Assembly (NCBI GenBank): GCA_963824595.1
Contig: CAWGPY010000002.1
Coordinates: forward strand, 1 to 64,000
Direction: 5' to 3'
Origin: Cybelea sp963824595
GTDB taxonomy: Bacteria; Vulcanimicrobiota; Vulcanimicrobiia; Vulcanimicrobiales; Vulcanimicrobiaceae
Length of the DNA: 64,000 nucleotides
The notes under the pieces were generated by a model. The model did no database searches. It was given only the letters and a program-made list of their open reading frames with translations, and was not told where the DNA came from. Position numbers and translations under genes: made by a program. This document shows, piece by piece, positions 26,543-35,074 of this stretch (its first letter is position 1; every line of letters begins with the position of its first letter).

Positions 26543-27495
26543 ACCTCGGGCAACGCCTCGGCAATCCGCAGCTGCTCGCGGCGTGCGGCGGAATCCTTGG
26601 GCTGCTCGTGGCGGCGTCGCTGATCGGCCTGGCCGCGCGCGCGGCGACGGCGAAGAATCCGGCGGCACGCGCCACGATCGACAACTTGAATCAGCGCATC
26701 GCCGCGTGGTGGGTGATGTGCCTGATCTTCGGGCTCACCCTCGTCGCCGGTCCGCTCGGCTCGCTCGTGCTGTTCGGCATGATCTCGTTTCTCGCGCTGC
26801 GCGAGTACCTCTCGTTGGTACAGACGCGCCGCGCCGACCACCACACGCTCTTCTGGACGTTCTTCATCTTCACGCCGCTGCAGTACTATCTGCTCGGGAT
26901 CAAGTGGACGGGCTTCTTCATCGTCATCCCGGTCTACGCGTTTCTGTTCATCCCCGCGGCCATGGCGCTGGCGGGCGACACGCGGTCGTTCTTGGAGCGT
27001 GCCGCGAAGATCCAGTGGGGCCTGATGATCTGCGTCTACTGCCTGAGCTACGCGCCGGCGCTGCTGACGCTCGACATTCACGGCTACGGCCCCGACGCCA
27101 AGCTGCTGCTGTTCCTGGTGATCGTGACGCAGATGAGCGACGTGCTGCAGTACTTGTGGGGCAAGCTGCTCGGGCGTCATCCGATCGCGCCCAACGTCAG
27201 CCCGAACAAGACGTGGGAGGGATTCGTGGGCGGCGTGCTCAGCGCGACGGCGTTGGGAACCGGGATCTGGTGGCTGACGCCGTTCACTCCGGCGGCCGCC
27301 GCCGCGATTTCGCTGCTGATCGCGCTGCTCGGCTTCGCGGGCGGACTCGTGATGTCGTCGATCAAGCGCGACCGCGGCGTCAAGGATTACGGCACGCTCA
27401 TCCAAGGGCACGGCGGCATCTTGGACCGCATGGACTCGCTGATCTTCGCCGCGCCGGTGTTCTTCCACGTCGTGCGGTTTTTCTACGGGCTCTGA
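26539..27495 (+). CDS. cdsA: Phosphatidate cytidylyltransferase family protein
   Basis: 318 residues with eight or so membrane segments. The CdsA signature spans VSPNKTWEGFVGGVLSA to KRDRGVKDYGTLIQGHGGIL with DRMDSLIF, including the conserved Asp pair. It converts phosphatidate and CTP to CDP-diacylglycerol. Because it is coupled to a CDP-alcohol transferase and an acyltransferase, it may be a second, dedicated copy rather than the housekeeping enzyme. ATG 26539 overlaps the acyltransferase stop. Confidence 0.88.
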   Translation: MNLGQRLGNPQLLAACGGILGLLVAASLIGLAARAATAKNPAARATIDNLNQRIAAWWVMCLIFGLTLVAGPLGSLVLFGMISFLALREYLSLVQTRRADHHTLFWTFFIFTPLQYYLLGIKWTGFFIVIPVYAFLFIPAAMALAGDTRSFLERAAKIQWGLMICVYCLSYAPALLTLDIHGYGPDAKLLLFLVIVTQMSDVLQYLWGKLLGRHPIAPNVSPNKTWEGFVGGVLSATALGTGIWWLTPFTPAAAAAISLLIALLGFAGGLVMSSIKRDRGVKDYGTLIQGHGGILDRMDSLIFAAPVFFHVVRFFYGL

Positions 27496-27523
27496 CCGCG
27501 CCGGCGACGAAGGGGACGGCGTT

Positions 27524-29032
27524 ATGAGCGAACGATGGATTGTGCCCGGAAGCGAGCGTCCCGAGTATCCGGGCACGGTCGTGGGCGACGCGAATCCCGC
27601 GCAGGAGCTGACCGTGACGGTCGTGGTGCGTTCGAAGCGGCCGGGCACTCCGCCGGTGGGCGCGATGTCGCGCGCGGCCTTCGCCGACGAGTACGGGGCC
27701 GACGCCGCCGACCTCGACCAGGTTGCGTCGTTCGCGCGCGAGCACGGCCTGACCGTGGTCGAGAGCAGCTCCGCGCGCCGCAGCGTGATACTGCGCGGCA
27801 GCGTCGCGCAGATGAACGCCGCGTTCGGCGTGTCGCTGAAACGCTGCGAGCACGGCGACGACGCGTACCGCGGGCGGCGCGGCGGCGTCACCGTGCCGCC
27901 CGAGCTGGCCGGGATCGTGCAGGCCGTGCTGGGACTCGACGACCGACCGCAGGCCTCGCCGCGCGTGCGCATCGCGCCGCACGCCGCGACGTCGTTCACG
28001 CCGCCGCAGGTCGCGCAGCTGTACGATTTTCCGCGCGGCGTGACCGGCAGCGGGCAGTGTGTCGCGATCGTCGAGCTCGGCGGCGGGTTCAGCCAAGCCG
28101 ACTACTCCGCCTACTTGACGGGCCTCGGGATTAAGGCGCAGACCGTGGTGGTCGTTGCGGTCGACGGCGCGAGCACCGCGCCGGGCCAGGACCGCGACGC
28201 CGACGTCGAGGTGATGCTCGACGCCGAGATCGTCGGCGCGGTCGCGCCTGGGGCGAGCGTCGCGATCTACTTCGCACCGAACACCGATCAGGGGTTCCTC
28301 GACGCGGTGACGACGGCGATCCACGATCAGAAGAATAAGCCGTCGGTGGTCTCGATCAGCTGGGGCTCGGCCGAGGCGAACTGGACGCAGCAGTCGCTCG
28401 ACGCGCTCAACTCCGCCATCGCCGCGGGATCGGCGCTGGGCGTCACGGTCTGCGCCGCGTCCGGCGACGGCGGCTCGAGCGACGGTGTTGACGACGGTGC
28501 CGCGCACGTGGACTTTCCGGCGTCGAGCCCCTACGCGCTCGGATGCGGCGGCACGACGCTCGCCGGCTCGGGGACCACGATCTCGTCGGAGACTACGTGG
28601 GCCGACTCCGGCGGCGGCGTGAGCTCCGCGTTCGCGCGTCCGGCGTGGCAATCGAAGGCGAACGTCCCGTCGCCGCCGGCCGGAACGCAAGGCGGCCGCG
28701 GCGTTCCCGACGTCGCGGGCGACGCCGACCCGAACTCGGGGTTCAGCGTTCGCGTGGACGGCCAGACGATGGTGATCGGCGGAACCAGCGCGGTCGCCCC
28801 GCTGTGGGCGGCGCTCGTTGCGCTGATGAACCAGCAGCTCGGCCGGCACTTGGGATTCATCAACGCGAGCCTCTACGGCGTGCCGGGCTATCCGAGCAAT
28901 CCCGGCCCGTTCCACGACATCACGACCGGCAGCAACGGCGCCTACGACGCCCGCGCCGGCTGGGACCCGTGCACCGGCCTCGGGACGCCCGACGGTGGAC
29001 GCTTGACGCAAGCACTTACAGCATCTGGATAA
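27524..29032 (+). CDS. Sedolisin (S53) serine-carboxyl peptidase, kumamolisin-like
   Basis: 502 residues. Residues 1-150 form the activation prodomain (GAMSRAAFADEYGADAADLD..., SARRSVILRGSVAQMNAAFG). The catalytic domain follows: the Glu/Asp pair in DADVEVMLDAEIVGA, the SISWGSAE block, and the nucleophile in GGTSAVAPLWAAL. The C-terminal calcium site (HDITTGSNGAYDARAGWDPC) is intact. Sedolisins digest proteins at acidic pH, usually outside the cell. No classical signal peptide is present at the N-terminus, as in kumamolisins. It stands alone upstream of the glutamine synthetase gene. Confidence 0.92.
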   Translation: MSERWIVPGSERPEYPGTVVGDANPAQELTVTVVVRSKRPGTPPVGAMSRAAFADEYGADAADLDQVASFAREHGLTVVESSSARRSVILRGSVAQMNAAFGVSLKRCEHGDDAYRGRRGGVTVPPELAGIVQAVLGLDDRPQASPRVRIAPHAATSFTPPQVAQLYDFPRGVTGSGQCVAIVELGGGFSQADYSAYLTGLGIKAQTVVVVAVDGASTAPGQDRDADVEVMLDAEIVGAVAPGASVAIYFAPNTDQGFLDAVTTAIHDQKNKPSVVSISWGSAEANWTQQSLDALNSAIAAGSALGVTVCAASGDGGSSDGVDDGAAHVDFPASSPYALGCGGTTLAGSGTTISSETTWADSGGGVSSAFARPAWQSKANVPSPPAGTQGGRGVPDVAGDADPNSGFSVRVDGQTMVIGGTSAVAPLWAALVALMNQQLGRHLGFINASLYGVPGYPSNPGPFHDITTGSNGAYDARAGWDPCTGLGTPDGGRLTQALTASG

Positions 29033-29102
29033 AGGCGCCGTTTTTCCGGCGTTGTAAGCGGTCGGTAACGAACCCGCCGAAACGCCCCGAGGAGGACGAC
29101 GA

Positions 29103-30554
29103 ATGAATTCGACGGCCACGCCGACCAGCGGCGACCTGCGCGACTTCCTGATGCTGCCCTACACGGCGCTCGAAGAGTTGAATCTGCGCGCTAAGGCGCA
29201 GCGTCAAGAGCGCGTCCCACTGCACGCTCTGCAAGAGGAGCGCCTGCGGTATCTCGCCGACGAGCCCCGCATCAAGGCGCTGACGGTGCTCTTCAGCGAC
29301 CTCGAGGGGCGCCTGCACATGCTCGACTACGACAAGAAGTTCTTGCTGCGCTCGCACGACAACCTCACCTTCGACGGCTCCTCGATCCGCGGGTTCACGC
29401 CGCAACGGGAAAGCGATCTCCGGCTCTCGCTCGACTGGAGCGCGTTCTATTGGGGGCCGGCCGACATCTTCGGACCCGGGAAGGTGCTGGTCTTTGCCGA
29501 CGTCTTCGACCGCGACGGCAACCCGTTCGCGGGCGACATCCGCGGATCGCTGAAGAAGCTCGCCAACGACTGCTACGCGAAGGAAGGCTACACGCTCAAC
29601 GCCGCCAACGAGATCGAGGGATTCCTCTTCAACGGGCTCGATGCCGAGCGCCGGTATCACGAGACCGGCAAGTTCGAGTACGTCAACACCGGCGGCTACT
29701 ACCACTCCCTTCCCGGCGATCCGCTGCGCGACTTCATCGACACGGTGGCGGAAGTTCAGCGCGCGATGGGATTCCAAAACGAGAAGGACCACCCCGAGGT
29801 CGCGCCTTCGCAGTTCGAGATCAACTATAACTACGGCGAGGTGGTTGCGGCCGCCGATCAGATTCAGCTCTACAAGCTGATCTGCCGTCAGGTGGCCACG
29901 CGGCTCGGCATGACGGCGAGCTTCCTGCCCAAGCCGGTGGTCGGCGTCAACGGCAGCGGGATGCACACGAACGTCTCCGTCAGCAAGAACGGGAAGAATC
30001 TCTTCTGGGATCCGAAGGGCCAGGAACAGCTCAGCGGGTTCGGATGGAAGTTCGTCGACCGCATTCTCACGCACGGCAGCGACATCTGCCTGATGCTCAA
30101 CTCGAGCGTCAACGCCTACCGGCGGCTCGATCCGCATTTCGAAGCTCCCAACCAGATCAAGGCTTCGGCGATCGACCGCGGCTCGATGATCCGCATTCCG
30201 ATCGGCAACCAGCGCAGCATGCGCACCGAGGTCCGCTCGGTGGCGCCCGACGCGAACCCGTACATGGTGATGCTGTCCGTGTTCAAGACCGGCCTGGACG
30301 GCTCGACCGCAAGCCTCAAGAATCTGCGGCAAGCCAGCCGCTATCTGCCCGACAACATCTACGACGCGCTCGATGCGTTCCGCAAGTCGGAGTGGACGAG
30401 CAAACTGCTCGGGGACGACGTGAAGCAACGCTACGCGGATCTCAAGCAGGCCAGTGCGGACCGCTGCCCGCGCCTGCTCGGCACGATCGTCAAGGCGCAA
30501 GAAGTGCAGTACCACCACGAAGTCTATAACCAGTACTTGTGGAACCTATTCTAA
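29103..30554 (+). CDS. glnA: Glutamine synthetase, type I-like
   Basis: 483 residues. It ligates ammonia to glutamate using ATP. The substrate loop FDGSSIRGFTPQRESDLRLS, the metal site NEIEGFLF, the VNGSGMHTNVS histidine block, and the NSSVNAYRRL and MRTEVRSVAPDANPY blocks are intact. A 40-residue N-terminal extension precedes the beta-grasp region. I see no obvious adenylylation tyrosine motif, though it could be missed. The GGAGGACGACG ribosome site sits just before the ATG. It is monocistronic and is followed by a long palindromic element. Confidence 0.88.
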   Translation: MNSTATPTSGDLRDFLMLPYTALEELNLRAKAQRQERVPLHALQEERLRYLADEPRIKALTVLFSDLEGRLHMLDYDKKFLLRSHDNLTFDGSSIRGFTPQRESDLRLSLDWSAFYWGPADIFGPGKVLVFADVFDRDGNPFAGDIRGSLKKLANDCYAKEGYTLNAANEIEGFLFNGLDAERRYHETGKFEYVNTGGYYHSLPGDPLRDFIDTVAEVQRAMGFQNEKDHPEVAPSQFEINYNYGEVVAAADQIQLYKLICRQVATRLGMTASFLPKPVVGVNGSGMHTNVSVSKNGKNLFWDPKGQEQLSGFGWKFVDRILTHGSDICLMLNSSVNAYRRLDPHFEAPNQIKASAIDRGSMIRIPIGNQRSMRTEVRSVAPDANPYMVMLSVFKTGLDGSTASLKNLRQASRYLPDNIYDALDAFRKSEWTSKLLGDDVKQRYADLKQASADRCPRLLGTIVKAQEVQYHHEVYNQYLWNLF

Positions 30555-30581
30555 ACGGAGAATAGGCCTCGTTGAGATTGA

Positions 30582-30745
30582 GGAACGGAGCATTGGGGTT
30601 CCGTGAGCGAGGCGTCGCGACTTTTTCGGGCCAGCCATGGATGGCTGTTTCAAAACTTCGTTAGCCCGAAAAAGCGCGCGAGCAGGAGCGGCACAGGATG
30701 TGCCGCGACGAACGTCCGAGCGACGGAATCCCAATGCTCCGTTCC
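30582..30745. repeat. Nested palindromic element (164 nt)
   Basis: The outer arms 30582-30604 and 30723-30745 are 23-bp inverted repeats differing at one base; flanking GATTG lets them extend by about 5 more bp with one indel. Inside, CTTTTTCGGGC (30621-30631) pairs with GCCCGAAAAAG (30664-30674). Further in, CAGCCAT/ATGGCTG (632-638/641-647 of the 30-kb block) and GCGGCACA/TGTGCCGC (30688-30695/30699-30706) form hairpins. It lies between convergent genes. It may be a miniature mobile element or REP-like structure, or a bidirectional terminator; no protein is encoded. Confidence 0.75.
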
Positions 30746-30761
30746 CAATCGGAACGAGCGT

Positions 30762-32732
30762 CTATTTGAAGTGCTCCGCTATAAATTCTATCCAGTAGTG
30801 AAATATGTCGGCCGTGCGCACCGGATCCGTCGGGAAGTGCCCGTCGACCGGCCACACGCGCAGCGTGGCGTCCTTGTGGTTGTCGCGCAGCGCGCGCCAG
30901 TACATTGACGACGTGGCGAAGCTGTCGCGGTTGTCGCCGACGTCGGATAGGATGAGCACCGGGGTGGTCACGGCGCCGGCGTAGGAGATCGCCGAGGCGC
31001 GCCGCCACTCGGCGGCGTTCCGTCCGACGAACGGCGAGCCGTGGAAGAGATCGGCGTCGGCGTCGCTGTCGTCGGAGGTGCCGTAGTCGGCGGTCCAGTC
31101 GTTCACCGACGCGCCCGAGACGGCGACGCGCCAGAAGTGATACTTCGAGATCAACCACGCCGTCATGATGCCGCCGTACGACCAGCCGCAGACGGCGATC
31201 CGCGATTCGTCCACGATGCCGCGCGCGCGCACGGCGGCAATCGCCGACACGATGTCTTTGCCTGGGCCGTCTTCGGGATCGTAGAGAATCGCGCGCTGGT
31301 ACTTCAGGCCGAGGTTCGGGCTGCCGCGGTAGTTGGGCCGCAGCACGAGCCAGCCGCGCGCGGCCATCGCTTGCGCCCAGAAGTCGAACTCGAGCATCGA
31401 CGCGTCCGACGGGCCGCCGTGAACGTAGACCACCAGCGGGTACTTGCGGCCGGCGACGAAGCCGGGCGGAACGTAGAGCACGCCGTCGGACCGCACGCCG
31501 GTGGACGTGGCGAACGTCAGTTGCTGCGCTGTCGCTAAGTCGAACTGCGTCAGCGGGGCATTGAATGCGGTGAGCTTCGCGGGCACGCCCGCCGGCGGCA
31601 GCGTGTAGAGCTCCGGGGGTTGCGCGGTCGCCGTCGCGACGAAGATCAGGGTGCCGTCGGCGGCGAGCGCGTTGCTCAGCGAGGGCGAGCTCGCGCCCCC
31701 GGTCGTGGTGAGCGGGGTGCCGGGAACGAGGCTGCCGGTGTCGAGCCGTTGCGCCGTTCCGTCGAGCGAGAGGCGGAAGAGCGCGTTCGTCAGCCCGTCG
31801 GGCGCGGTGACGACGAGGCTCTTCGAATCGTGCGACCACACCGCGTCGGCGATCGGCCGATCGATCGCGCCCGAGAGCGGCGTGCCCGGGCCGCCGGCAG
31901 GCGTGGTGACGTAGACCTGCGACACGTTGACCTGCGGATCTCCCGCCGAGTAGAGATACGCGATGCGGCTGCCGTCGGGCGAGAAGATCGGCGCGTCTTC
32001 CCACGCGCCGCGTCCCGTGAGCGGGCGAACCGTCTTCGTGGCCACGTCGAGCAGCGCGGCGCGCGAGGAGTTCTGGTCGTTGAGGATCGCGTTGGGAACC
32101 AGGGTGAAGCCGATCGTCTTGCCGTCGGGCGACCACGAGATCGAGTCGGCGGAGCTTTGCGCACCAAACGTCAGCTGCGTCGTGGCGCCGTCGTCGAGTG
32201 AGACCGCAAACAAGTGCGACGGGCGGGGCGACTCGCGCGCGACGATCGGTTCGGTGGTGAAGATGAAGCTGTCGCGAAAACGGTCCGCGCCGGTGCGCGT
32301 CGGGCTGGGGTCCGACGCCGCGTAGGCGATGGCGCGGCCGTCGGGACGCCACGCGAACCCGTCAATGCCGTCGCCCGCGTGCGTGACGGGACGCGCATCG
32401 CCGCCGCCCAGCGGCATCACGAAGATCTGCACGTGCGCGTCCTTGCCGGTGCCGTCGCGCGCGAGATAGGCGAGGCGCGTGGAGTCGGGCGAGAACTCCG
32501 GGTCGGAGATTCCCTCGCGATGCTCGACGACGGTCTTTTGCGCGCCGGTCGCGAGGTCCACGAGCACCAGCTCGCTCTGCCGCCGGTCGTCGTCCCATTG
32601 CACGCGCGCGACGACGAGCGCGGCGTGCTTGCCGTCCGGCGAAATCGCAGGCGACCGCAGGTCGACGAGTTTGGCGAAGTCGTCGCCGCCGATGCGCGGC
32701 AGCGCGAGGAGCGCGGCGAGGAGGACGTGCAC
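30762..32732 (-). CDS. S9-family (prolyl oligopeptidase/acylaminoacyl) peptidase
   Basis: 656 residues from GTG 32732. The N-terminal two thirds form a TolB/WD-like beta-propeller (repeats such as SPDGKHAALV, SPDSTRLAYLA, RPDGRAIAYAA, SPDGSRIAYLY). The C-terminal alpha/beta hydrolase has VYVHGGPSD, the nucleophile in VCGWSYGGIMTAWLI, Asp in ILSDVGDNRDSF and His in VWPVDGHFPTD. It cleaves short peptides. It follows pqqB by 91 nt on the same strand. Since no pqqF-type protease is present, it is a candidate for trimming the PqqA-derived intermediate; S9 peptidases accompany pqq genes in some Pseudomonas, from memory. Confidence 0.88.
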   Translation of the reverse strand: MHVLLAALLALPRIGGDDFAKLVDLRSPAISPDGKHAALVVARVQWDDDRRQSELVLVDLATGAQKTVVEHREGISDPEFSPDSTRLAYLARDGTGKDAHVQIFVMPLGGGDARPVTHAGDGIDGFAWRPDGRAIAYAASDPSPTRTGADRFRDSFIFTTEPIVARESPRPSHLFAVSLDDGATTQLTFGAQSSADSISWSPDGKTIGFTLVPNAILNDQNSSRAALLDVATKTVRPLTGRGAWEDAPIFSPDGSRIAYLYSAGDPQVNVSQVYVTTPAGGPGTPLSGAIDRPIADAVWSHDSKSLVVTAPDGLTNALFRLSLDGTAQRLDTGSLVPGTPLTTTGGASSPSLSNALAADGTLIFVATATAQPPELYTLPPAGVPAKLTAFNAPLTQFDLATAQQLTFATSTGVRSDGVLYVPPGFVAGRKYPLVVYVHGGPSDASMLEFDFWAQAMAARGWLVLRPNYRGSPNLGLKYQRAILYDPEDGPGKDIVSAIAAVRARGIVDESRIAVCGWSYGGIMTAWLISKYHFWRVAVSGASVNDWTADYGTSDDSDADADLFHGSPFVGRNAAEWRRASAISYAGAVTTPVLILSDVGDNRDSFATSSMYWRALRDNHKDATLRVWPVDGHFPTDPVRTADIFHYWIEFIAEHFK

Positions 32733-32735
32733 GCG

Positions 32736-32807
32736 TTACGGGTCGCGAGCCGTGGCGGCGGCGGCAAGCGACATCGCCGTGAGAAACCAAGCGGCCAGCG
32801 CGCCCAT
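32736..32807 (-). CDS. Possible 23-residue hydrophobic peptide
   Basis: An ATG at 32807 opens a frame reading MGALAAWFLTAMSLAAAATA and then RDP, stop. It looks like a signal peptide or single membrane segment, sits between pqqB and the S9 peptidase, and ends 3 nt before the peptidase GTG. It could be a leader peptide coupling translation, or the peptidase's original signal sequence separated by a stop and frame change. No clear ribosome site. Confidence 0.25.
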   Translation of the reverse strand: MGALAAWFLTAMSLAAAATARDP

Positions 32808-32823
32808 GCCGACTAGTGTTCGA

Positions 32824-33729
32824 CTACAGTGCGAATTCCATTCCGTCGTAGGCGATCTCCGCGCCGAGCTCGCCGACGGCTGCAAACGCCGCGGAGTTCG
32901 GGTCGAGCATCGGGTTGGAGTTGTTGAGATGCGTGAAGATGACCCGCGCGCGCGTTCCGCCGAGCTGCGCCAGCGTTCCATCCCGGCCGCCCACCGGCTG
33001 GTGGCCCAGGGTGCGCGCGCGTTTGGGCATCAGCTGCGCGGCCGCGAGCTCGTCGTCGGTGTAGAACGTGCCGTCGAGAAAAGCGACCGCCGCGCGATCG
33101 AGCGCAGCGGAAAGCAGGTCGTCTTGCCGGGCGAAGACCGGTGCGAACAGCAGTCGCTTCTCGCTCGAACGCTCGGCGATTTCGTAGGCGACGACCGCAC
33201 CGCGCGCGATCCGCCGGCCGTCGTAGCCGGGCGTCGTACCCGACACCGCGATCGCGCGCACGTCGAGCTCGTTCCCCACGGGGTCGTCGGGGCCGGCCGG
33301 TTCGCACGCGGCGTCGAGCGGGACCTCTCGCCAGGAGTGCGGCGGTTCGGCGAACGGCGCGAAGGCGGGTTGCGCGATCGCTATCTCGCGCACGACGGCG
33401 CTCGACCGCACGACGAAACCGTCCGGCCCGTGCTGGCGCAGCGCGGTCAAGCCGCCGATGTGATCGACGTTTGCATCGGTCAGCAGCATGCCCGCGATCG
33501 GCGTGCCGCGCAGCTTCGGCGGGTGCAGCGGCGCGAACGACTCGACCTGTTCCGCGACGTCGGGCGAGCAGTTAAGCAGGATCCAGCGGCGGCCGCCGGC
33601 ACTGACCGCCACGCTCGATTGGGTTCGGCGGGGCGCGACTCCCGCGCGCACGGCCGCGCAGTTGGCGCACGCGCAGTTCCACTGCGGCACGCCGCCCCCG
33701 GCGGCCGAGCCCAGCACGCGGACGATCAC
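32824..33729 (-). CDS. pqqB: PQQ biosynthesis protein PqqB
   Basis: 301 residues, standard. A metallo-beta-lactamase-fold protein that helps hydroxylate the PQQ precursor's tyrosine. The start IVRVLGSAAGGGVPQWNCAC is diagnostic; the metal motif reads TDANVDHIGGL, and the FTHLNNSNPMLD segment near the C-terminus is typical. The GTG start overlaps the pqqE stop by 4 nt. It is the last pqq gene in the operon before the S9 peptidase. Confidence 0.95.
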   Translation of the reverse strand: MIVRVLGSAAGGGVPQWNCACANCAAVRAGVAPRRTQSSVAVSAGGRRWILLNCSPDVAEQVESFAPLHPPKLRGTPIAGMLLTDANVDHIGGLTALRQHGPDGFVVRSSAVVREIAIAQPAFAPFAEPPHSWREVPLDAACEPAGPDDPVGNELDVRAIAVSGTTPGYDGRRIARGAVVAYEIAERSSEKRLLFAPVFARQDDLLSAALDRAAVAFLDGTFYTDDELAAAQLMPKRARTLGHQPVGGRDGTLAQLGGTRARVIFTHLNNSNPMLDPNSAAFAAVGELGAEIAYDGMEFAL

Positions 33730-34790
33730 GCGCGGCGAGCGATCGGCTCGGTCTCGGGCGCGCCGTCGCGCAGCGCGGCGACGACGGCGTGGTCGGGACT
33801 CTTCGAGCACGCGGGATCGGTGGCGCCGGCGTCGCCGGTCAGCAGAAAGGCCTGGCAGCGGCAGCCGCCCCAGTCGATCTCGCGGCGATCGCACGAGCGG
33901 CACGGCTCGGGCATCCAGCCCGTTCCCCGGTACCGCTCGAAGGAGTCCGACGAGCTCCAGATCTGGTGCAGCGGGCGGTCGCGGACGTTCTCGAACGCGA
34001 GCGTGTCGATTGCCGCCGCCGCCGGACACGGCAGTACCGTGCCCGTCGGCGTGACGGTGAGGAACTGACTGCCCCAACCGTTCATGCACGGCTTCGGAAA
34101 CTCGCCGAAGTAATCGGGAAGCACGTAGACGATCTCCATCGTCCCACGCAGCCGCTCGCGCGCGGCGGCGACGATCTCGTCGCCGCGCCGCACCTGCTCG
34201 CGCGTCGGCATCAGCGCCGCGCGATTGCGGTACGCCCAGCCGTAGAACTGCACGTTGGCCAGCTCCAGCCGCGCGATGCCCAGGCGCTCCGCGAACCCGA
34301 TGACGTCGCCGATCGAGTCGTGATTCAAGCGATGCAGCACGCAGTTCAGCGTCAGCGCGACGGGGCGCTCGCGGACGCGCTGGAGCGCGTCAACTTTCTT
34401 GTCGTGCACGTCGGTGCCGGCGACGAGCGCCGCGAGCCGCGCCTCGGGGGCCTGGATGCTGATCTGCACGTGGTCCAGCCCGGCGTCGATCAGCCGGTCG
34501 AGCAGGGCGTCGTCGAGGAACGTTCCCTGCGTGATCAGATTTGTGTAGAGGCCGGCACGCGCCGCGGCCGCTACGATCGCCGGGAGATCGCGCCGCAAGG
34601 TCGGCTCGCCTCCGGAGAAGTGGCTCTGCACCACGCCCATCGCCGCGGCTTGTTCGACCACGTCGATCCACCGGCCGGTCGATAGCTCGTCGGCGTACGA
34701 CTTCAGCGCGAGCGGATTGTAACAATACGGGCACTGCAAGTTGCAGCGATACGTCAGCTCGCAGAGCACCGAGAGCGGCCGCGGCGTCAC
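33726..34790 (-). CDS. pqqE: PqqA peptide cyclase, radical SAM enzyme PqqE
   Basis: 354 residues. It crosslinks the Glu and Tyr of PqqA, the first step of PQQ synthesis. Cys16, Cys20 and Cys23 (YRCNLQCPYCYNP) bind the SAM-associated [4Fe-4S]; HFSGGEPTLRRDLPA follows. Auxiliary cluster cysteines occur in KPCMNGWG, LPCPAAAA and CRSCDRREIDWGGCRCQAF. The GTG start overlaps the pqqD stop, and the stop overlaps pqqB. Confidence 0.95.
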   Translation of the reverse strand: MTPRPLSVLCELTYRCNLQCPYCYNPLALKSYADELSTGRWIDVVEQAAAMGVVQSHFSGGEPTLRRDLPAIVAAAARAGLYTNLITQGTFLDDALLDRLIDAGLDHVQISIQAPEARLAALVAGTDVHDKKVDALQRVRERPVALTLNCVLHRLNHDSIGDVIGFAERLGIARLELANVQFYGWAYRNRAALMPTREQVRRGDEIVAAARERLRGTMEIVYVLPDYFGEFPKPCMNGWGSQFLTVTPTGTVLPCPAAAAIDTLAFENVRDRPLHQIWSSSDSFERYRGTGWMPEPCRSCDRREIDWGGCRCQAFLLTGDAGATDPACSKSPDHAVVAALRDGAPETEPIARRA

Positions 34791-35074
34791 GGAGCGTCGT
34801 CCCGCGCTTGTCGAAGGACGAAGCCTCGCTCCGCAAGCCGCGTAAAGAGATCGCGCAGGCCGTCGCCGGCCTCGCCGGGCGTCACGTCGAAGCGCGCGAC
34901 CACGGCGTCGGCAATCTCTTGCAGCGTGCGATTGCCGTCGACGAGCTCGAGCGCGGCGGCGGCCGTGCCGTTGAGCTCGAGCATGCCTTCCGGCACGAGC
35001 AGCATGACCGCTCCGTCGGGCTCGCGCCGCAGGCGCACGCCCTTCCCGAACTTGGGCCGGGCGTCCGCGTTCAC
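34787..35074 (-). CDS. pqqD: PqqA-binding chaperone PqqD
   Basis: 95 residues, typical. PqqD holds PqqA and presents it to PqqE. The sequence RPKFGKGVRLRREPDGAVML, then VPEGMLELNGTAAAALELVD and RDLFTRLAERGFV fits the family. Start GTG at 35074 overlaps the pqqC stop by 4 nt; the stop overlaps pqqE. It is a separate protein rather than a fusion to PqqC or PqqE. Confidence 0.93.
   Translation of the reverse strand: MNADARPKFGKGVRLRREPDGAVMLLVPEGMLELNGTAAAALELVDGNRTLQEIADAVVARFDVTPGEAGDGLRDLFTRLAERGFVLRQARDDAP

Noticed and set aside
30555..30761. Simple bidirectional terminator only
   Set aside because: The element is 164 nt with several nested inverted repeats, more than a terminator needs; kept as a repeat of unknown nature.
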